From the NCBI GenBank assembly GCA_903813345.2, contig CAIIXF020000010.1, forward strand, positions 3,155,169-3,219,168: a stretch of DNA of 64,000 bases, read 5' to 3'. A program made the position numbers and the translations under genes. Below are positions 61,201 to 64,000 of the stretch, piece after piece; position 1 is the stretch's first letter, and each line of letters begins with the position of its first letter. The notes beneath the pieces are model-generated. The model was given only the letters and a program-made list of their open reading frames with translations, was not told the origin of the DNA and made no database searches. Source of the DNA: Owenia fusiformis (Eukaryota > Annelida > Polychaeta > Sabellida > Oweniidae).

Positions 61201-61747
61201 TAGATATTACAGTAAAATGTGATGGGCAATCATAGACTCTCCATGTGACACGGATGCAGCTGAAATATACACATGGGTTAGATATTACAGAAGAATATGG
61301 TGGGCAATCATAGACTCTCCATGTGGGACTAATCCAGCTGAAATATACACATGGGTTGGATATTACAGTAGAATATGGTGGGCAATCATAGACTCTCCAT
61401 GTGGCACGAATCCAGCTGAAATATACACATGGGTTAGATATTACAGCAGAATGTGGTGGGCAATCATAGACATTAGATATTTCAGAGAAATGTGAAATAT
61501 TTTATGTTAACTTTATGCCTCTATCATAATATATTATATCTGGGGGTAGTGAATTACTTCAAATTAATATCATTTTATTTTTCAAAGAAAAACATTAAAG
61601 AATGTATGTGCAATCTTTGTCTCTTGAAAGAGAAATAATTTGTGTGTAACTTAAGCTTTGTCTCCTCAAGGACAAGTGAGCTATTATATACTTACTGATG
61701 TATTTAGTGTCATCTGTCTTCATGGGATGGCATAGGTAGGTATCAGG
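43238..61747 (-). CDS. Peptidylglycine alpha-hydroxylating monooxygenase (PHM), 5' partial
   Basis: Nine minus-strand exons join in phase: 61696-61747, 60872-60962, 60371-60495, 55271-55409, 54305-54450, 45217-45293, 44292-44395, 43750-43936 and 43238-43468 (383 residues). PHM is a copper- and ascorbate-dependent enzyme that hydroxylates C-terminal glycine of peptide precursors in the secretory pathway. Its ligands are visible: the H-H pair in I-A-H-H-I-L-L-Y-G-C, H in V-V-Q-V-H-Y, H-A-H in F-R-T-H-A-H-T-L-G, and Met in D-E-M-C-N. Other family marks include A-W-A-M-D-A-P, V-S-G-Y-R-V-R-D-G and G-D-I-L-A-A-R-C. After the core comes a Gln/Glu-rich, coiled-coil-like, Gly/Glu-rich tail ending E-E-E-Y; no lyase domain or membrane helix follows, so this is a stand-alone PHM. 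The signal-peptide exon lies beyond 61747, probably outside the window. Introns host the nested cluster and the Gypsy element. Confidence 0.9.
44690..44900. repeat. Degenerate ~30-bp tandem repeat in a PHM intron
   Basis: Phrases such as tcaccacattttaacaaccctaaaatacc recur with substitutions and small gaps. It lies in the intron between PHM exons 45217-45293 and 44292-44395. The minus-strand ORF over it is repeat translation. Confidence 0.55.
45904..46048 (+). promoter_or_regulatory. Conserved proximal promoter/leader of the nested cluster
   Basis: The block from accagatctatgtggtacaa to the ATG is nearly the same before copy A and before every later copy (for example 48266-48410). It includes a TATA-like cataaataaaa about 110-120 bp upstream of the start codon. 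Conservation among copies could reflect recent duplication as well as function. Confidence 0.45.
46049..47053 (+). CDS. Secreted coiled-coil + short-chain-collagen-C4-like protein, copy A (full)
   Basis: A single-exon frame of 334 residues nested on the opposite strand of a PHM intron. A signal peptide (about 1-21, ending ...V-V-I-Y-A) precedes a charged coiled-coil. Within it, D-E-M-K-H-H-N/I heptads repeat four times plus a variant D-E-I-K-R-D (about 75-110), encoded by a 21-bp DNA repeat. From about residue 144 comes a Cys-rich domain with Y-V-R-W-G-R-N-L-C-P, G-G-S-H-Y-T, A-P-C-I-V-C, C-P-R-G-W, C-G-S-L-P-C-P and C-A-V-C-S-K. This layout matches the domain annotated in many invertebrates as short-chain collagen C4-like/spongin-like; no Gly-X-Y repeats are present. 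An oligomeric extracellular protein is likely; binding partner unknown. A polyadenylation-like caataaaaag follows at about 47104. Confidence 0.8.
   Translation: MAKIFELLILTALCFSVVIYADDKDIVKDISEIEQKKETKMQLTLMDKHMLHKLDGLVKKVSDLMNENYEMTYYIDEMKHHNDEMKHHNDEMKHHNDEMKHHIDEIKRDNNVMKQNYETKIENLKMEINDSKLLNNAVTEPPFTVYVRWGRNLCPAGANEVYRGYTGGSHYTDQGGASNYQCLPTRPQYGRYTSGFAEWSATMYGAEYEVIPPGQRNPFLGTNAPNLNDPNSLHDQNAPCIVCSVPRQQILMIPAWRTCPRGWNLEYQGYLMAQHRAHAGKTQFICMDEAPEAMIAGGNNDNGALLYAVEGVCGSLPCPYYINGAELTCAVCSK
47208..47425 (+). mobile_element. tRNA-derived SINE copy 1
   Basis: The head (about 47213-47280) resembles a tRNA, with an A-box-like ggtcaggggtagagc, a loop with actctgaac (CTG in anticodon position, tRNA-Gln-like) and the B-box ggttcaattcc. 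The body continues with non-tRNA sequence. The acceptor stem is not intact, so it is a SINE and not a tRNA gene. Edges are approximate. Confidence 0.65.
47426..47620 (+). mobile_element. tRNA-derived SINE copy 2, same family
   Basis: Same head as the preceding copy (agagcatcggactctgaacc, ggttcgattcc, then catggggcattcaattt), in the same orientation and directly adjoining it. The bodies diverge after about 100 bp. The two copies probably reflect nested or tandem insertion. Confidence 0.65.
48411..49016 (+). CDS. Truncated coiled-coil/C4-like protein, unit 1
   Basis: 201 residues from the ATG that matches copy A; an upstream in-frame ATG at 48381 has no counterpart in copy A. Signal peptide, three H-rich heptads and the first third of the Cys-rich domain are present. 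The frame stops just after G-A-E-Y-E-V because the duplication junction reads gaagtt|tga. It lacks the A-P-C-I-V-C, C-P-R-G-W, C-G-S-L-P-C-P and C-A-V-C motifs, so a folded domain is unlikely. It may yield a short secreted coiled-coil or be a pseudogene. Confidence 0.7.
   Translation: MAKIFALLILTALYFSVVICADDKDIVKDISEIEQKKESKMQLMDKHMLHKLDGLVKKVSDLMNENYEMKYYIDEMKHHNDEMKHHIDEMKHHIDEIKRDNNVMKQNYDTKIESLKMEINNSKLLNNAVTEPPFTVYVRWGRNLCPAGANEVYRGYTGGSHYTDQGGASNYECLPTRPQYGRYTSGIGTYSATMYGAEYEV
49554..50159 (+). CDS. Truncated coiled-coil/C4-like protein, unit 2
   Basis: Same 201-residue product as unit 1. The only coding change noticed is a silent-looking C at about 49680 (caactgatgg for caattgatgg). 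It stops at the same duplication-made TGA. Confidence 0.7.
   Translation: MAKIFALLILTALYFSVVICADDKDIVKDISEIEQKKESKMQLMDKHMLHKLDGLVKKVSDLMNENYEMKYYIDEMKHHNDEMKHHIDEMKHHIDEIKRDNNVMKQNYDTKIESLKMEINNSKLLNNAVTEPPFTVYVRWGRNLCPAGANEVYRGYTGGSHYTDQGGASNYECLPTRPQYGRYTSGIGTYSATMYGAEYEV
50697..51302 (+). CDS. Truncated coiled-coil/C4-like protein, unit 3
   Basis: Identical predicted protein to units 1 and 2, with the same conserved leader and stop junction. Identity of all copies means expression could not be assigned to one unit from short reads. Confidence 0.7.
   Translation: MAKIFALLILTALYFSVVICADDKDIVKDISEIEQKKESKMQLMDKHMLHKLDGLVKKVSDLMNENYEMKYYIDEMKHHNDEMKHHIDEMKHHIDEIKRDNNVMKQNYDTKIESLKMEINNSKLLNNAVTEPPFTVYVRWGRNLCPAGANEVYRGYTGGSHYTDQGGASNYECLPTRPQYGRYTSGIGTYSATMYGAEYEV
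51840..52445 (+). CDS. Truncated coiled-coil/C4-like protein, unit 4
   Basis: Identical predicted protein again; the spacer before it carries a T near 51601 not seen in the other units. It is the last truncated unit before the full-length copy B. Confidence 0.7.
   Translation: MAKIFALLILTALYFSVVICADDKDIVKDISEIEQKKESKMQLMDKHMLHKLDGLVKKVSDLMNENYEMKYYIDEMKHHNDEMKHHIDEMKHHIDEIKRDNNVMKQNYDTKIESLKMEINNSKLLNNAVTEPPFTVYVRWGRNLCPAGANEVYRGYTGGSHYTDQGGASNYECLPTRPQYGRYTSGIGTYSATMYGAEYEV
52983..53960 (+). CDS. Secreted coiled-coil + short-chain-collagen-C4-like protein, copy B (full)
   Basis: 325 residues. The first ~115 residues (signal peptide and three-heptad coiled-coil) are the same as in the truncated units. 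From about residue 120 onward the sequence departs (E-N-L-K-M-E-F-N-D against E-S-L-K-M-E-I-N-N), and the Cys-rich domain continues to the normal end at C-A-V-C-S-K. It differs from copy A at scattered positions (for example G-V-A-E-R-S against G-F-A-E-W-S) and has one fewer heptad. The 3' end has caataaaaaac about 54018. Together with copy A it brackets the truncated array; both are single-exon and probably co-expressed. Confidence 0.8.
   Translation: MAKIFALLILTALYFSVVICADDKDIVKDISEIEQKKESKMQLMDKHMLHKLDGLVKKVSDLMNENYEMKYYIDEMKHHNDEMKHHIDEMKHHIDEIKRDNNVMKQNYDTKIENLKMEFNDSKLLNNAVTEPPFTVYVRWGRNLCPAGANEVYRGYTGGSHYTDQGGASNYQCLPPRPQYGRYTSGVAERSATMYGTEYQVIPPNQRNPFLGTNAPNPNDPNSLHDQNAPCIVCSVPRQQILMIPAWRTCPRGWNLEYQGYLMAEHRAHVGKKQFICMDEAPEATIGGGNDENGALLYAVEGVCGSLPCPYYINEAELTCAVCSK
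53961..54304. other. 3' flank of copy B inside the PHM intron
   Basis: Contains the probable polyadenylation signal of copy B and then plain intron sequence up to the donor of PHM exon 54305-54450. No other feature. Confidence 0.45.
55759..59668 (+). mobile_element. Ty3/Gypsy LTR-retrotransposon body in a PHM intron
   Basis: A long gag-pol frame is preceded at 55759 by tgatgtcagatgtgg, which resembles a primer-binding site placed right after a 5' LTR end (...acacaaca). I could not find a matching repeat after 59668, so the LTR pair is unproven: the LTRs may be short and diverged, or the 3' LTR may be lost. The insertion is antisense to the PHM gene, between exons 60371-60495 and 55271-55409. 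Confidence 0.75.
55808..59668 (+). CDS. Gag-Pol polyprotein of a Ty3/Gypsy element
   Basis: 1286 residues without interruption. The Gag-like N-terminal region is followed by two CCHC zinc knuckles (206-218 and 225-238) and an aspartic protease with D-T-G-A (Asp327). The reverse transcriptase has L-D-A (about 544-546) and V-Q-V-D-D (604-608). RNase H has Asp754 and D816 in E-T-D-H-K. The integrase has an H-x2-H (975/978) with C-x2-C (1008/1011) zinc domain and a DD35E core (Asp1039, Asp1092, Glu1128). Gag and Pol are fused in one frame. The V-D-D catalytic variant and the P-W-E-K-I-G-V-D-L integrase start recall the Mag/K02A2.6-like branch as I remember it. The intact frame suggests recent activity. 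No envelope gene. Confidence 0.92.
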   Translation: MASGYSKIVKELDFYGPNLSEDWKRWRELIELMFDSPDATKWKEQEKAAQILLLIGEKGRDICRSWIATGVLSESQKKESKTLLDKFEEYCTPKKNRSIQRKMFYECYQSKDESIDEFVTKLRLIGRDCKFPDLDEMIADMILTHCHSTQVQEKLLRYEEDLTLDHALKIARLYEQSNVHKNSLNSRTESGHEEVSIVKKSQSQSCDNCGLIHRGGTCPAANEQCNGCLKFGHFKRCCRSGKSSEKDSRQQRQGKSGKRRKPRKVNQVEESVSSEDEVYLGSVTTEIPDTQTSKIAQIPAKTPDTPNSKSWIIQLKTGGHTLTAKVDTGAQANVISHALFKRLRHPPMKASTTRLFTYNRQPLDVMGECDMPCNFEGINYKVRFIVIKEKADTLISLQSAILFGLVSRSNISTVGSDSTLTTDQLVSNYSYLFEGLGCLPSKVHITLEENVTPVVHPPYKVAVHQRDKLKTELERMQKQGVIAKVDEPTDWVNNKVLVEKSDKSLRICLDPANLNKVIKREPYPTATTEEISTRLKGATRFTKLDATTSFWQLELDHESSLLTCFNTPFGRYRFTRLPYGLNISTEKFQMEVCKVLEGIDGVEVQVDDILISGKDEEQLKHRMEAVFQRASENNLKFNRKKCQFNVPSVTYVGHTWSRDGLSIPDDRIKAIVEMKTPTDKQSLSRFLGMVNYVAKFVPRLSELNAPLRELLKEDIIFEWNKPQIEAYEQLKKLITTAPVLKFYDPNKPSVLNVDSSKDGLGAVLLQDDMPVCYASKSLTPAQQNYSQIEKEMTSICFGATKFHQYLYGKPFVVETDHKPLEVIAKKALNKAPARLQRMLLQMQKYDVTIKWKPGKDMVISDTLSRACVDSDTESSKIIASIMNDIYQQADGLLQALPMSKPKQQEYRNATSNDPVLQRIMEYCRIGWPEKTDVHESVMPYYTFHDELSTVDGLVFKGLKLVIPTSMRDEVKSLIHENHMGIVKTKSIARETLYWPNINSQIEDMIKNCDICKTHRNANQREPMIPHEVPMRPWEKIGVDLFSHNNKDYLIGVDYYSKYPELYSLTSTKAKPIINCLKASFSRNGIPQTVFSDNGPPFKSSEYVKFSEDYNFDIATSSPNLANSNGQIERTIQTVKNIIRKSDDIFTAMLNLRNTPIDAKINKSPAELLMGRKLRSKIPTSDVLLNPQSPDPNVRTKLQQKKQMEKRKYDLRARPLAPLQPNTPVKVREKRNNKYIWRNAKVTEKLDSPRSYLVETPDGEPHFPCYFPIGKTHAIHCFQHDFGHREN
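59669..60370. other. Intron remainder 3' of the Gypsy element
   Basis: AT-rich sequence where a 3' LTR would be expected; none was recognised. An A-rich purine stretch aaaaagaagatcc near 59758 could be a polypurine tract, but no LTR-like start follows it. It is otherwise PHM intron. Confidence 0.35.
60963..61472. repeat. ~78-bp minisatellite derived from a PHM exon and its acceptor
   Basis: Six further copies of the block that includes the 3' splice site and first ~50 bases of PHM exon 60872-60962 follow it at intervals of about 76-79 bp, at about 61026, 61104, 61181, 61259, 61337 and 61413, plus a partial one. Each carries the acceptor (minus strand tatttcag) and codons through the copper-ligand H-H. 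The sequence then diverges into ctgtaatatctaaccc and has no donor matching the true exon. One unit has a short internal deletion. Confidence 0.92.
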
Positions 61748-64000
61748 CTGCAATATAAAGAACATGGCATTTAAAATATAAAACATCTACATGACATATT
61801 AGGGAGCTTAAGCTATATGTTTTAAGACCACTTAGGATTACTGCCTCCTCCTGTCTCAATCGTTTCTTCCAGGAACCTAATTAAACCAATCTATCTTCCT
61901 TGTAACTTCATACTCATTCAGGCAAGTAAATATTATGAATGGGAGGAATTATCCCTTCAGCTCAGCACCATTATTCTACATGGTACAAACTCTCTTAAAA
62001 ATGACATCTAACTTCCCTAATGTCACCAACTGGTTGAATGAAATATTTGAGTGAAACCTTCACTAAGTGCAACTCCTTTTATTTGTTGTCATGGTTACCA
62101 CTATTGCCAAAAACCTGAAGATATCAATAATTTTAAGTCAATCTGCTAAACATGCCTTCTCAATAAAAGGCAATAAAAAGATAGATATTTTAACATCTCT
62201 ATAGGCACTCCATACATTGCAAGTTAACTCAAATTGTAAAATATCTTAAAAATGTGGAACGAGTTTTATGCAATTATTACAAAACATTAAAATGTCAAAA
62301 AGGAAGAATCAAAATAATTTCATGATAATTCACCATCATGATTTTTCATACATTGATATAGTGTTGGGCCACTTGTATAAGCATTAGATTTAATGTGTTC
62401 ATTTAGTCTTATTTTAGGTAAGAGTCAATGGCCTTCCTTATTACATAAGCATCTTTTTAAATGATAAACATGAAGATTTTCTGTTTCATTTGTCTGACTG
62501 ATCTAATCACGTGGCAAATCTCACGTTTATACTCTAATCAGCATTACTTGACGTGACAGGTACATATTTGACCTTTAACTGTATTGATTAATTTTTTATC
62601 CCCAGGACTTGAGCAGCCTGAGCACCCAAAGAGCATAACATATAAAATCTATAATCATATTTATAATTACTTTCAGTGGTTTACTTCCTTCTTTAATCCT
62701 CTTAGATGTCATCTCAAATGACACTTTGGAAATCAATAGCAAGTATAACATGAGAAATATTTCAATAGTAATACCAGTTGCTCTGTTTATACAGTTCTGT
62801 ATGTTATATCATATGACAGAGTAACTTTCATTTTATTTTATAGTTGGAATATATAACCCTAAATTGATTCTGCATCAAACTTCAAAACAACATCAAAGTA
62901 GGCAAGCTATCATACAAAAAATTAAAATTTTATTTCTATTTATCATGCTATCTTATTTTATGGATTTTGATTTGCAATAAAAATCTGCAAATGTACAATA
63001 AAAACTCTGTTTCTGAAGAAAAAATGTGACTTCTAAGAAGTAATAAAATTATGAAAAGGGGTTATGATACTCTGAGATACCTAAGAGACAAATAACATGA
63101 TTTCTATAATTCGGATTCTTAGAAGACTATTTTGAAAATCTGATAAGGATTGTAAAATGATATATTCATTCAGGTTGCGGTTATGTAATAAGTTCATATA
63201 TTGCTTCATGACTTGAGTAACATGGTGGATATATGACGACAAAAAATCAAAAATGACCACTTTAATACCAAGCATGCCAAAAATCAAGTGGCAGCAATAT
63301 TGTATTTCAGTGAAATAAAATAAAACCAATAGACAAGGAAACATTCTTAAAATAAAACATACTTGAAAATACTCCCGTAATCATGGAAATGAGAAGTTAC
63401 CCCTAATATAAGACATATCTATGCAATACCATTGTGATACTCATCACATCTTTCTGTTACACTAAAAACATTACGGTTTATCATGATGACGCAATATCTA
63501 TAAAATCAGAGGTTTTATAGCAACGAAATAGGCATTATTAACTCAAAGGGTATCATGGTTTTTGCAATACCTCTAATCAGGCCTATCCTACTTCTGTCTA
63601 TTTAGATCCCAACATGCAGATATGATGCTATTAAACATTTTCATGTTTTAACTTCTCTATAACCTCAGAAATATATCTAATTTTGGTCATTTCTTTACAA
63701 TTTAGAGCATATACCACATGCCAGTTTACTTTATTCCTCATTAATTCCATTAGCTTTCACCCTAAGGTGAATTTCAAACATGCATGCCATGACAATTTTT
63801 GAAAGGGAACCATCATACACTCCTGTAAGATGAGACAGAAATATCATCGCAAAATGCTGATTGAATGAGAACATGCGATGCTTTGAATGAGGCAAAGCAT
63901 GAAATTGCCACTCTATTGTCTAAAACAGAATCACTGATTACTTTATTTATACACAAGGAAAGAAAAACAAGAAATGGTTCGACAATATTGAGCTATTTTG
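61748..64000. other. Upstream PHM intron or flank, no exon found
   Basis: I looked on the minus strand for a signal-peptide or earlier PHM exon and found none with both a plausible peptide and splice sites. The 87-codon ORF at 63081-63344 has no recognisable content. The missing 5' exons probably lie beyond the window end. Confidence 0.45.

Overview
This window is AT-rich nuclear DNA from an invertebrate animal. Genes are split by GT-AG introns. Mobile elements of many classes fill introns and spacers, and the protein families are metazoan: a TIR receptor, an ABCG transporter, a peptide-amidating monooxygenase and a short-chain-collagen-C4-like domain. The last family and the retroelement types suggest a marine invertebrate, perhaps a mollusc, brachiopod or other lophotrochozoan. 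That placement is an inference; nothing here fixes the species.

Layout. 1-10 kb: a perfect foldback element, an apparently intronless MFS transporter gene (minus strand, 2743-4248), then a run of non-autonomous DNA transposons, tandem repeats and a GACG/GACT microsatellite. 10.6-13.5 kb: a 22-bp satellite that runs straight into the last three exons of an ABCG1/ABCG4-like transporter. The repeat unit resembles the splice acceptor it abuts. 13.5-25 kb: mostly featureless AT-rich DNA with a LINE fragment and small terminal-repeat elements.

25-42 kb: the most distinctive region, three tandem genes for single-pass receptors. Each has a signal peptide, a basic furin-like site, about five EGF-like modules, one membrane helix and a cytoplasmic TIR domain followed by an NPxY tail. 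All three share the same three-exon coding structure. The ectodomain differs clearly between gene 1 and genes 2/3, while the TIR core is almost unchanged. The family looks like a recently duplicated set of receptors feeding one signalling output. Alignment of the copies by eye exposes later insertions (a LINE fragment, a TA-flanked foldback element, a tRNA-derived SINE and a 0.48-kb insertion) against their empty sites.

43-61.7 kb: a peptidylglycine alpha-hydroxylating monooxygenase (PHM) gene on the minus strand. Nine exons are visible, all copper ligands are present, and the 5' end lies outside the window. One large intron holds a nested plus-strand cluster of six secreted coiled-coil proteins with a short-chain-collagen-C4-like domain. 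Two are full length and four are identical-looking 1143-bp tandem units whose junction creates a premature stop. Another intron holds a Ty3/Gypsy element with one uninterrupted 1286-codon gag-pol frame. A 78-bp minisatellite made of the 5' half of a PHM exon with its splice acceptor lies just upstream of that exon.

Two themes recur: exon edges captured into tandem repeats, and young tandem duplication of extracellular or receptor genes. All similarity statements come from reading the sequence; no database search was run.
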